Positions 27,548 through 36,205 of a DNA stretch of 64,000 nucleotides are shown piece after piece. Each line of letters opens with the position of its first letter. The first letter of the stretch is position 1. This DNA is from Bacillaceae bacterium SAS-127. Lineage in GTDB: Bacteria; Bacillota; Bacilli; Bacillales; Domibacillaceae. Both the position numbers and the translations under genes were made by a program. Under the pieces are notes generated by a model that searched no databases, had not been told where the DNA came from, and saw only the letters and a program-made list of their open reading frames with translations. The DNA lies in assembly GCA_002261155.1 (NCBI GenBank), contig NKXN01000023.1:1-64000 (forward strand). Reading direction: 5' to 3'.

Positions 27548-28581
27548 CAAACAAAAAGTGGAAAGAGGAAAGCCAACTAAAAAAAGAGAAACAGGTAAGG
27601 TTGATCGCTTTAACACTGATTATATTAATTGGCATATCTTTTTTGATTAGTTTAAATACCGGTCATATCCGATTAGCTCCAAAAGAAGTGATGATGACAT
27701 TATTTGGTCAAGGAACAGATCGGCAAGCATTAATTTTATTTGATTTTCGTTTGCCTCGTATGGTCATTGCGTTATTAGTTGGAATGGGTTTGGCAGTATC
27801 TGGAACGGTATTGCAGGGAATTGTCCGCAACCCATTAGCCGATCCTGGCATCATTGGTATTAATGCAGGAGCTGGCTTAGCTGTTATGTTATTTATTTCG
27901 TTCTTTTCGACAACGACAGCTGCTCCCGTATTTATGATGCCTATTCTAGCTTTTGTGGGAGCTGGAGGTGCAGCTATTGCCATTTACATACTCTCCTATA
28001 AACGAAATGAAGGAATATCACCGATTCGTCTCATTTTAACAGGAGTGGCGATTGCGGCAGGAATTAGTGCACTCACAATCGTTTTGACGTTAAAGCTTGA
28101 TCCTGAAAGATATCAATTTTTAGCCACTTGGTTGGCCGGAAGTATTTGGGGTTCTAATTGGACGTTTGTACTTGCTATATTGCCTTGGTTAGTTATATTA
28201 ATTCCGTTTGTTTATTCGAAATATTCTGTTCTTAACGTTCTGAATTTAGGAGATGAAACAGCGATCGGTCTCGGAGCTGATTTGGAGAAAGAAAGACGGG
28301 TGTTGTTAGCTGCAGCTGTTGGAATGGCGGCAGCCAGCGTTTCCATCAGTGGTGGTATTGGATTTGTCGGTCTCATTGCTCCTCATTTAACAAGACGATT
28401 AGTAGGCAATAAACATGAATATGTCATTCCAATCTCCGCTATGGTAGGTGCATTGTTGTTACTTGTTGCCGATACGATCGGCCGCTGGATTATGCAACCT
28501 TCTGAAATTCCTGCTGGCATCGTAGTAGCCGTGATTGGTTCACCATACTTCTTATATTTACTAGCTAAGTTAAAAGATTAA
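27544..28581 (+). CDS. FecCD-family siderophore permease 2
   Basis: 345 residues, about ten helices. It has the same conserved blocks as its partner: FRLPRMVIALLVGMGLAVSG, GIVRNPLADPGIIGINAGAG, GFVGLIAPHLTRRLVG and EIPAGIVVAVIGSPYFLYLL. The start overlaps the preceding gene (ATGA), indicating translational coupling. Together with the lipoprotein it forms a ferric-siderophore importer of the inner membrane. The substrate siderophore is not identifiable. Confidence 0.9.
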   Translation: MTNKKWKEESQLKKEKQVRLIALTLIILIGISFLISLNTGHIRLAPKEVMMTLFGQGTDRQALILFDFRLPRMVIALLVGMGLAVSGTVLQGIVRNPLADPGIIGINAGAGLAVMLFISFFSTTTAAPVFMMPILAFVGAGGAAIAIYILSYKRNEGISPIRLILTGVAIAAGISALTIVLTLKLDPERYQFLATWLAGSIWGSNWTFVLAILPWLVILIPFVYSKYSVLNVLNLGDETAIGLGADLEKERRVLLAAAVGMAAASVSISGGIGFVGLIAPHLTRRLVGNKHEYVIPISAMVGALLLLVADTIGRWIMQPSEIPAGIVVAVIGSPYFLYLLAKLKD

Positions 28582-28620
28582 TATTAGTTCTTGGTTGGCT
28601 ATTTAACTGCACTGAATTAA

Positions 28621-28668
28621 TAATGAGGGGACAAGGCGATAGGTAGCCTGTCCTCTTATTATTTTTTT
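28621..28668 (+). terminator. Terminator after the FecCD permeases
   Basis: TAATGAGGGGACAAGGC (28621-28637) pairs with GCCTGTCCTCTTATTA (28646-28661), with one G-T pair and one mismatch, then TTTTTTT. Confidence 0.78.
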
Positions 28669-28778
28669 CAAGTTTACCCAATCTGGTTTTTATTTACATT
28701 TATCTTTAGTTTCTTATACAATAGTATTAGAGAAGCTATATATCCTTTTCATGGCGAAATGTAAACTAGGAGAATTTA

Positions 28779-30062
28779 ATGAAGAATATTAAGTTTAGTC
28801 GAGTATTTTTATTATTTATGTTGCTGTTTTTTTCAATAGAAGGCACTGGTTCTACCCAATCTTTTCGCGATCAGTCGGCTGTGGTTAATAAGGTGGAAGA
28901 AAGTAGTCAATCCGTACAGTTACAAGAGGCAGGAGTATTCGATGGTCTATCGGATATATTAAATGATCTAGAAAGCGTACTCGACATATTCAATGATTTA
29001 GAAGAGCTATGGAGTGAGCTAACTAGTGTTATAGATGTATCCAGTATATTTAATGATCTATTAGCTTTCGTTGATGCTTTCATGGAGCAGCCTGTTCATG
29101 AAGTGACTCTTGTTAAAGAGATCCCAGACCAATCAATAAACATTGGAAAAACATTGGAGTTAGATTTAGATCACTATTTCAGTGGCCCTGATGAGAACGA
29201 GAAATTAACTTTTACCACGACAGCAGGAAAGATCGATGGACAGACATGGCGCTATTCTGCCAATGAAAACAAAGCGATGGATATTAAGGTTACCGCAACC
29301 GACTTTAAGAACAGGCAAGTGAGCTCGACGTTTTTGGTGGCTGTAGAGCAGGATCCGATTCATGAAGACTCCTTATACAGTGCAATTTATCAGGCGTTGA
29401 TTCATATTGAACCAGAAGTAAATGTGAGTCGGTTTACAACGGATAGTGAAGAGGGATGGAATGCGCTTCAAGAAGTTCTCAAAGACCATCCAGAAATTTA
29501 TTACTTTAGCTTTGAAGGCAGTCTATTTTGGAGCGACGGTCGCTTTGAGTTAAAATATAGATTTCCAAAATCGAAAATAGTACAAATGAATAAGGAATTA
29601 GAAAAAGAGGCAACTGAAATCATCGCTAATAATATTCGTGCGGATATGAGCGATTTCGATAAAGTCAAAGCGATTCATGATTATATCGTCTTAAATACAG
29701 CCTATGATTATGAAAATTATCAAAAGAATACGATTCCAGAGGCATCTTATGATATATATGGATTGTTAATTAATGGAGTAGCTGTGTGTGAAGGCTATAC
29801 GGAATCGCTGATTTATTTACTGAATAAGATAGGCATCGATAGCTTATATGTGACTGGTGTAGGAGGAGGAGAAAACCACGCTTGGAACAAGGTGAAAATA
29901 AATGGTGCTTGGTATAATGTTGATGCTACGTGGAATGATCCAGTACCGAATCAAGAAGGCTATATAGGCGATCAATACTTTTTAATTTCTGATCGTCAGT
30001 TGGCGAAAGACCATTCATGGGATGACTCGAAGCTACCGGATGCACCAGAGGCATGGGATTGA
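28779..30062 (+). CDS. Secreted protein with transglutaminase-like domain
   Basis: 427 residues. An N-terminal signal peptide (FLLFMLLFFSIEGTGS) is followed by a helical, acidic stretch (residues 40-110). A beta-rich domain follows, starting near EIPDQSINIGKTLELDLDHY, then a transglutaminase-like fold. The catalytic cysteine is in NGVAVCEGYTESLIYLL, His in GGGENHAWNKVKI, Asp in WYNVDATWNDP. Family knowledge: such proteins act as cysteine proteases or crosslinkers at the cell surface. Monocistronic. A partially deleted duplicate lies at 23608-23738. Confidence 0.82.
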   Translation: MKNIKFSRVFLLFMLLFFSIEGTGSTQSFRDQSAVVNKVEESSQSVQLQEAGVFDGLSDILNDLESVLDIFNDLEELWSELTSVIDVSSIFNDLLAFVDAFMEQPVHEVTLVKEIPDQSINIGKTLELDLDHYFSGPDENEKLTFTTTAGKIDGQTWRYSANENKAMDIKVTATDFKNRQVSSTFLVAVEQDPIHEDSLYSAIYQALIHIEPEVNVSRFTTDSEEGWNALQEVLKDHPEIYYFSFEGSLFWSDGRFELKYRFPKSKIVQMNKELEKEATEIIANNIRADMSDFDKVKAIHDYIVLNTAYDYENYQKNTIPEASYDIYGLLINGVAVCEGYTESLIYLLNKIGIDSLYVTGVGGGENHAWNKVKINGAWYNVDATWNDPVPNQEGYIGDQYFLISDRQLAKDHSWDDSKLPDAPEAWD

Positions 30063-30072
30063 TGAATAGGAA

Positions 30073-30123
30073 GAGAAGAGGGTGGTGTTCAACATTCGTT
30101 TTGTTGAACATCACCCTCTTCTC
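30073..30123. terminator. Long hairpin after the transglutaminase-like gene
   Basis: GAGAAGAGGGTGGTGTTCAAC (30073-30093) pairs with the complement at 30103-30123 across 21 bases with one wobble. It lacks a clean T-run on the plus strand but is the obvious transcript end. Confidence 0.65.
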
Positions 30124-30186
30124 GCGGATGAAACTTTTTCCTATTTCATTCGTATATAAGATAAAAGACAAGGTACTTTAGGAAAA

Positions 30187-30804
30187 GTGGTGATTGAATT
30201 GAAATTGTTTTTGTGCATGTTATTTTTCAGTGTAATTGGCTATTATAGTTATCAATTTATTCGAGTGTTACTGAAGATGAATCAGAACGTTGTGTTTCCG
30301 GTGACAGATGAGGAGCTTCAAACGTTAAGAAAATATCCTGAAAAGGCTGTTGGGCTTCCGACATTTTCTAAACAAAAAGGCGGAATTATTTTATATTCTT
30401 TCGTACTTGTATTTGTACTTGTTATGTTTATTTTAGGACTATTTATAAAAGGCTTTGATTGGTCTTTCTTTCTATTAGTGTTCTTGCCGTTTACACACTC
30501 GGACAACTTATTAAATATGTTTGCGGTAGTTGAAGGCGGATTACTAAGTGGAAATCGCTTCATTCCTTGGGGGAAAATAAAGTCATTTCAGTTCGTACCG
30601 ATTACGATGGATCACAGATTTTACGGTTTTGACAAAGAAGTGAATGCAGGGTATGAATTGGTCATTAAGACAAGCTTCTTTTCCACAAGTTGTGTCGTGA
30701 CTTCAGAGGAAATGAAGGAGAAGCTGACGATGGTATTGAGTAAGCATGTACTAATGAACAAGGAAAAAGATGAAGCTCATGTACACATTGAAGAAAGTCA
30801 TTAG
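30187..30804 (+). CDS. Hypothetical membrane protein
   Basis: 205 residues. One helix near the N-terminus (LFLCMLFFSVIGYYSYQFI) and two in the middle (GGIILYSFVLVFVLVMFILG and WSFFLLVFLPF). The C-terminal 90 residues are soluble with a PH-like pattern (NRFIPWGKIKSFQFVP). The start is one of two consecutive GTG codons at 30187/30190, with TAGGAAA upstream. No family is recognised. It stands alone. Confidence 0.65.
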   Translation: MVIELKLFLCMLFFSVIGYYSYQFIRVLLKMNQNVVFPVTDEELQTLRKYPEKAVGLPTFSKQKGGIILYSFVLVFVLVMFILGLFIKGFDWSFFLLVFLPFTHSDNLLNMFAVVEGGLLSGNRFIPWGKIKSFQFVPITMDHRFYGFDKEVNAGYELVIKTSFFSTSCVVTSEEMKEKLTMVLSKHVLMNKEKDEAHVHIEESH

Positions 30805-30934
30805 AAGCGGATCATCGATGCCTATCGTTGTAACTGATCCAGAAGGCAAAGAATATTTTGTGAAGCCGCATTAAAGCAAATTCGACTGCATTTCAAGAGA
30901 AATATAAGAGAAAGTAGAAGGAGAATTGAAAGCT

Positions 30935-31679
30935 ATGGAACAAAGAACAAGCAAAGTCTGTGTCATTACAGGCGGAACAGGCGGCATCGGTTACCACCTT
31001 TCATTAGGGTTTCAGAAAGCGGGATATCAGGTGGTAGCTCTAGATATTAAGCAGCATAAGCTTTTGGAAGAAGGTATTGATTTTATTGAAACAGATGTGA
31101 GCAAACAGGTGGACGTTAGCCATGCGTTTGAACGAATTACAGCTAAGTATGGAGCAATACATGTCCTCATTAATAATGCCGCTATTTCTACATTTTCCAA
31201 ACATATATCAGACATATCCATCGAGGAATTTGATGCGGTGATCGATGTCAACTTGCGTGGCAGCTTCATTTGTGCGAAAGAGTTTATCCAAGCAAACAGT
31301 GGACAAGGCTATGGCCGAATTATTAATATCGCTTCGACGAGATGGTATCAAAATGAAGCGAATTGGGAAGCGTACGGTGCTTCTAAAGGCGGGCCCGTGT
31401 CACTGACCAACACATTAGCTGTTTCTCTTAGCGACATGCCGATTACCGTCAACGCAGTGAGTCCAGGCTGGATACAAGTAGAAGGGTATTGAAGAGCTGT
31501 CGAAGAAGGATCATGCTCAGCATCCATCTGGACGTGTCGGTAAGCCGCGCGATATTATCAATGCTTGCTTATTTTTAGCCGATGAGCAAAATGATTTTAT
31601 TAATGGGCATAATTTAGTGGTTGATGGTGGGATGACGAAGAAGATGGTTTATGAGGGGGAATTCAGAATAAATGATTGA
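30935..31679 (+). pseudogene. Short-chain dehydrogenase/reductase with a one-base frameshift
   Basis: Classical SDR. The NAD(P) motif is TGGTGGIGYHLSLGF near residue 11, the active-site region is NIASTRWYQNEANWEAYGAS-K near 130-155 with the YxxxK pair, followed by ITVNAVSPGWI. After VEGY the frame stops at 31490; one extra T in TATTGAAG breaks it, and the +1 frame continues ELSKKDHAQHPSGRVGKPRD and NGHNLVVDGGMTKKMVYEG to the stop at 31677-31679. The C-terminal block is the expected substrate-loop and dimer region. Likely an indel in a T run. Confidence 0.8.
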
Positions 31680-31758
31680 AAATTAAAAACTTAACATCTT
31701 CAGTTTCTCACGTGAACTTGCTAATATAGAAAGTAGACTAATCATAGGAGGCACAATC

Positions 31759-32013
31759 ATGAGTGTACATAAAGATCTTATATTACATGCGGAGAAGCAA
31801 AATAAACTATATAGAGAATTTGCCGTGTTAGACGAGCAGCGTGAGGCGTATATTGCAGAGGCAGTAGAGCTGTGCAAAGCGGGGAAGGAATTTACAATTG
31901 ATCGGATTAATGAAGTGACGGAGAAAATTAATGTGTTAGCAAATCATCGCTTGATCCCGAATCGTAAGCTAGTGACGCCTGATATGGTTCGGGAGTATGT
32001 GGCGACGTTATAA
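31759..32013 (+). CDS. YpbS/DUF2533-family small protein
   Basis: 84 residues with ATAGGAGGC upstream of ATG 31759. It is helical, charged and cytosolic: MSVHKDLILHAEKQNKLYRE at the start and VTPDMVREYVATL at the end. It resembles Bacillus YpbS in length and in both ends, from memory. Function unknown. A terminator follows at 32056-32095. Confidence 0.65.
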   Translation: MSVHKDLILHAEKQNKLYREFAVLDEQREAYIAEAVELCKAGKEFTIDRINEVTEKINVLANHRLIPNRKLVTPDMVREYVATL

Positions 32014-32055
32014 TAATTGAGAAAGTAAATAATTAAATAGGTGAAATGATAAAAA

Positions 32056-32095
32056 TGCGGCCTTTTCTTGTTATTTAGAGAAAGGCCGTTTCTTT
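32056..32095 (+). terminator. Rho-independent terminator
   Basis: GCGGCCTTTTCT (32057-32068) pairs with AGAAAGGCCGT (32079-32089), then TTCTTT. In the following gap (32096-32425) an 11-bp inverted repeat, ATTTGTGTTAT (32228-32238) with ATAACACAAAT (32263-32273), could be an operator. Confidence 0.7.
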
Positions 32096-32425
32096 GTATA
32101 GGTGACCAAGTGTGTTGGATTCATGCTTCACCGCAAGATCAACGGAAGTGGAAATAAGCTGCTATAGAGCCCTAATGTTTTCTATTAATAGCTAGTGTAG
32201 GTAATGTTCAGATATCAGGTTTTTGTTATTTGTGTTATTATTTAACAATATAAATGGAAATTATAACACAAATAATGATACTATTTTCATGGTAAGGCAA
32301 TAAAAGTTTAACTAAAATTAAAATGAAGGGAGATTTGTTTAATCGAATTCATATTTGATATTTTGTTATTGGTTACTGCTATGAGAAGGAAGTTAGAAAA
32401 CTAATAACTAAGGAGAATAGTAACC

Positions 32426-34035
32426 ATGAAAAAAAGAGCGCTAATATTTTTACTGGTCGCGGCGTTTTTCACAGCAGCAGTTATGATGGTTGAGTTGGGG
32501 GTTCGTTCAGCTGTCTTATCGCCGTTTATTCTTCTTGATTCAAAAAAGCAAGAAGAAGTCCATAAGCTTTTAACCGGGTATTCCATATACCAAGGGGATT
32601 ATCTTCTAGACATTCAAAACACTAGAGAAGGCCACGACGACCGTCCACTCGCTTTTCATATTGGACGTACCGATTATCAGTTCAACAAAGTTGATACGGG
32701 AAACATTGCCCTGCCTGCAGGAGAAGATATGACTATCATGACGAGAAGAGGGGTTGAAGCCTCTTTTAATGAAGAGGCGACGATTCAATCCAGTGAACGG
32801 AAATTCTTTTTTAATGAATATACAATCCATGCTGTGGAAAAAGATGCATCGTTCTCCATCCAATTGAAGCCAGAGTTTAGTAAAGCTCTTATTCTTATGA
32901 TATATTTTTGCTCATTTTTATTATCTTGTCTTCTAGCACTATTTTTTAATCAGATTCTTTCATTGCGTAATCTTTTTACGTTATTTATGCCATTTATATT
33001 GGCTGGAATGCTTCCGTTGTTATTAAACTATCATTTTACGATGGGCTATGCTTTGCTTCTGACGAATTCATACATATGGAGCCTCGTTTTATGCATCTTC
33101 CTGCCTACATTTTTATCGGTTCTATTGACGACTGCTGTATATGAACGGACGATAAACAGTGAAGAAGAGCAGGACATCATGAGCGACCCTGAAATGAGTG
33201 AAACAGAATTTCTTCAATTTACAAGAAGAGAGACGATCGGAATTTCACTGCTAGTTGCAGGTGGCCTTGGCTATTTTTGCTTGTTTTTTCTCATTCCACT
33301 TTCCTTATATGTGGAAATTGTGGATAAATGGTATTTGTTTATCATTTGGTATTTATCGTTAACATTTATTATTATGCTTGTTTATACTATACTGCACCGT
33401 TTTGTGGGGAACTATGCCGACGTGGGGAGCACTGAGCCATTTTGCTCTTTGAAAAAAACGATAGAGCAGGCGTGTAGGGTAAAAGTCAACCTATTTATAA
33501 AAGAAGAGTCTGGGTATGAGACAAATGCCTGGGTATACAGTACTCCTTTAACATCTAGAAAAGGCGTTAACATTTATATGACAGAAGGTTTGGTGAAAAA
33601 ATTTACTTTAAATGAGATTAAAGCCGTGTTATTTCACGAAATGGGTCATGTCAAATTAAAGCACGGCTGTCGGATACTATCTATCACTTTTGGAGTAGCA
33701 ATAGCCATCAGCCTGATTATGTTTTTTCTAGAAAAATTATGCTTGGATTTGGATGGTGGCATTATATAATCATTTTTCCAATAGGAGTGGTATTTTTAAT
33801 ATTGCTTACGGAATGGCTACCGAATAAAATCAGTAAAATGTTTGAACATCAGGCAGATGAATATGCTGTAAGGCAACTAGAGGATAAGGAATTATATATT
33901 CAAACATTAATGAAACTAAACCGAATTAGTGAAAAAGAGGATGGCGAGCTTGACTCAAAAAGAAAGGAGTGGAAAGAGACACATCCGTCCTTTCAAAAAA
34001 GAATTAAATTTATCAAGGATTTGACACGAACATGA
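32426..34035 (+). pseudogene. M48-family membrane metalloprotease with a one-base frameshift
   Basis: The N-terminal part has a first helix, an extracellular domain of about 110 residues, then six helices. The M48 zinc motif is FHEMGHVKLKHG near 33640-33660. The frame breaks in an A run at 33732-33736 (five A; six would restore EKIMLGFGWWHY), and the continuation from about 33739 to 34035 carries the third zinc ligand, E in EHQADEYAVRQL. Without the last part, the zinc site would be incomplete. Likely BlaR1/HtpX-type signalling or quality-control protease. The homopolymer lesion could be a base-calling error. Confidence 0.78.
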
Positions 34036-34156
34036 AAAATGGATTCGACCTTAAGAAGTTTGGGATGTCTTCCTAGAACATAAAAAAGGAAAAAAAGCCT
34101 TCCTAATAACTTCATCAATAATAGGTGTTAATCCGAAGTAAAGCGGAGGTGAGTCT

Positions 34157-34327
34157 ATGAAAAAATTAGACTTTATATTAATTACTTGTGTCATGTTGGT
34201 ATCGATTTTAATTTTTGTCATTCTTCAAGGGAGAATGGATACTGTTTACATCTCATTAATTATTTTAGCATTTGGATTAGTAACGGGTATAGTGAGGAGA
34301 ACGACATTAAAATCTTCTGAGAAATAA
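34157..34327 (+). CDS. Small membrane protein, copy 1
   Basis: 56 residues from ATG 34157, with AGCGGAGG nine bases upstream. Two hydrophobic helices (FILITCVMLVSILIFVIL and YISLIILAFGLVTGIV), ending in basic residues. Too short for ordinary gene calling. It recurs almost identically at 34898-35068 with its ribosome binding site. Function unknown; the neighbourhood is full of small membrane genes. Confidence 0.65.
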   Translation: MKKLDFILITCVMLVSILIFVILQGRMDTVYISLIILAFGLVTGIVRRTTLKSSEK

Positions 34328-34431
34328 TTTAGAAGTAGTCATAATAATAAAATTAGACTCATCAAAAGAAGGGGCTTGGAATAGCATAACGATGCCCATT
34401 TTTCCCTGCGCCTTCACTTATAGCTTATTGA

Positions 34432-34475
34432 ACCGTTTCGGGGCGTTAAAAACACCCCGAAACGTTAAATCAGTG
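34432..34475. repeat. Inverted repeat CGTTTCGGGG / CCCCGAAACG
   Basis: A ten-base arm on each side of an 11-base loop, in the intergenic space between the two small-membrane-gene copies. It has no T-run, so it may be a terminator remnant or repeat. Confidence 0.45.
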
Positions 34476-34505
34476 AGAAATCAACACTGATAGAAGGAGG
34501 ATAGT

Positions 34506-34679
34506 ATAAGTATCTATGAAAAAACACTAGGAATTGTTGTTGTATGTATTTGGGTAACTTTATTTTTTTACTTTTTTAACATGTTCATGCCTAAGGGTAT
34601 TTTATACTTAGTAGTTTCTTTTCCAATTATTTTTATTACAACTTTTTTTATTCTAAGGAAGTCTGGCTTTAAGATTTGA
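34506..34679 (+). CDS. Small membrane ORF without a standard start codon
   Basis: An open frame of about 58 codons (IYEKTLGIVVVCIWVTLFFY ... FKI) encodes two hydrophobic helices. AGGAGG sits at 34495-34500, but the codons at proper spacing are ATA and ATC; no ATG, GTG or TTG is available. A decayed or non-canonically started gene is possible. A hairpin follows at 34678-34721 (GAGACTC...GAGTCTC). Confidence 0.4.
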   Translation: MSIYEKTLGIVVVCIWVTLFFYFFNMFMPKGILYLVVSFPIIFITTFFILRKSGFKI

Positions 34680-34897
34680 GACTCTCACAGTTTGTGGATT
34701 TAGCCGTGGGAGTCTCAAAATACTTCATGAATATATATCCAATATATTATTAAAAGGTGTCTCAGTTAAAAATGATATTTTCGATAGTTATTGGGAGATT
34801 TCAAAAGATATATTGGTGTTTTTTAAAAGTGAAATATGTGAGGGCTATATGAAGAAGTGAAAGGGGGGATCAATCAAAATAAAGCGGAGGTAAGCCT

Positions 34898-35068
34898 ATG
34901 AAAAAATTAGACTTTATATTAATTACTATTGTGGTATTGGTATCAATTTTAATTTTTGTCATTCTCCAAGGTAAAATTGATACTATATACATTTCATTGA
35001 TTATTTTAGCATTTGGATTAGTGACGGGTATAGTAAGGAGAACAATATTAAAACCTTCTGAGGAATGA
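34898..35068 (+). CDS. Small membrane protein, copy 2
   Basis: 56 residues, almost identical to copy 1 (differences such as TCVMLVS versus TIVVLVS, and RMDTV versus KIDTI). The upstream AAGCGGAGGTAAGCC and the downstream ATTTAGAAGTAGT are also conserved, so a block of about 200 bases was duplicated roughly 740 bases apart and both copies remain open. That retention suggests selection. Confidence 0.65.
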   Translation: MKKLDFILITIVVLVSILIFVILQGKIDTIYISLIILAFGLVTGIVRRTILKPSEE

Positions 35069-35131
35069 TTTAGAAGTAGTTACAATAATAAATTCACTAC
35101 AATAAGGTGGAATATATATGGGAGGCATACG

Positions 35132-35302
35132 ATGAAGTTGAATCCTCGAAAAATACTAACTGTTTCATTTGTTGTCTTTTTATTTTTCATATCTTTAGTT
35201 ACATATGATTATCTGAAATTTGATGCGTTCAACTGGTTGGAGAATTTTTCAAAATCTTTCATCATCTCAGCTACTATAATACATTTTAAATGTGTTGTTT
35301 AG
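35132..35302 (+). CDS. Small hydrophobic protein
   Basis: 56 residues from ATG 35132 with GGGAGGC at 35120-35126. One strong helix (ILTVSFVVFLFFISLV) and a second hydrophobic segment. The C-terminus (IIHFKCVV) looks cut short. Function unknown. Confidence 0.5.
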   Translation: MKLNPRKILTVSFVVFLFFISLVTYDYLKFDAFNWLENFSKSFIISATIIHFKCVV

Positions 35303-35320
35303 AAAGAACGAAAAAGCTTT

Positions 35321-35638
35321 ATGATACCTATTTTGAGTGTTACTTTCGCTATACTGTATGCAATTTTAGCGTCGATCAGTGTGAAATTTATTATTTATTC
35401 TTTCAAGAAAAAGCTGTCTTATGAATTAGGTTTTTTCGTTTCGTCTATTTTTTTAGGTGGCTTTTCCTTCCTATTTTTACGTTTAGATACGCCTTATTTT
35501 ATGCTTAACTCTTTTCTTAAAGCAGGGGTTGCTATAAGTATGGTTCAATTATTTTTGTTACCAGTATTAATCATACTGAAAAGGGCGAGAAAGAATATTT
35601 ATATGAAAGTCATTAACCGAATAGATCATATTATTTGA
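35321..35638 (+). CDS. Hypothetical membrane protein
   Basis: 105 residues with three hydrophobic helices: ILSVTFAILYAILASISVKF, LGFFVSSIFLGGFSFLFL and LKAGVAISMVQLFLLPVLII. The ribosome binding site is weak. It is the first of two adjacent small membrane genes and no family is recognised. Confidence 0.6.
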   Translation: MIPILSVTFAILYAILASISVKFIIYSFKKKLSYELGFFVSSIFLGGFSFLFLRLDTPYFMLNSFLKAGVAISMVQLFLLPVLIILKRARKNIYMKVINRIDHII

Positions 35639-35676
35639 AGTTTGAAGACTAATTGATTTGTTATAGGGAGAGGCAA

Positions 35677-36108
35677 ATGGGAAGAACAATTAATATGGTC
35701 ATCATTGCACTATTAATTATTGAATGTCTGCTCTTATATTTTTTCCAGAAGAAATATGCAGATATAATGGGCACAATTCATGTTACAACTTTTTATGTGA
35801 TGGCTGTTTTAGCCAATATCATTTTTATTTTTAGTGAGAGAAAGACCGCGCGGTTCACGATCAACGTATTGTCAGTGTTGTTATTATTGGTTATTCCTAG
35901 CTACTTCTTTATTACAAAGCCTCAATATGAAGTGAATGAAGCTTTAGAGATTCTAGAAAAAGATTATCAAACAACGATGGGGTTTCATCATAATCAAAAA
36001 CATCTCGAAGACCGAGTCTATGTGTTTTATTCAGAAAAGTTAGATGCCTATTTTTATTTTAATCCGCATACAGGAGAAACTAGCGATCTGAAACAAGATA
36101 GTTTATAA
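35677..36108 (+). CDS. Hypothetical membrane protein
   Basis: 143 residues from ATG 35677, with AGGGAGAGG upstream; the frame opens earlier without a site. Three hydrophobic helices in the first 85 residues, then a soluble C-terminal domain ending FYFNPHTGETSDLKQDSL, which resembles a small beta fold exposed outside. Function unknown. Confidence 0.6.
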   Translation: MGRTINMVIIALLIIECLLLYFFQKKYADIMGTIHVTTFYVMAVLANIIFIFSERKTARFTINVLSVLLLLVIPSYFFITKPQYEVNEALEILEKDYQTTMGFHHNQKHLEDRVYVFYSEKLDAYFYFNPHTGETSDLKQDSL

Positions 36109-36205
36109 GCTTTGTTAAAAGCACTTTCCATGAGCGGAAGGTGTTTTTATTTTTCTTGAAACCAAATGCTGGATAATTCGTATATACCATTAGGAGGTGT
36201 CACGG

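Noticed and set aside
30830-30925. Short gene fragment (MPIVVTDPEGKEYFVKPH)
   Set aside because: Eighteen codons with no recognised family; could be chance or a remnant, not supportable.
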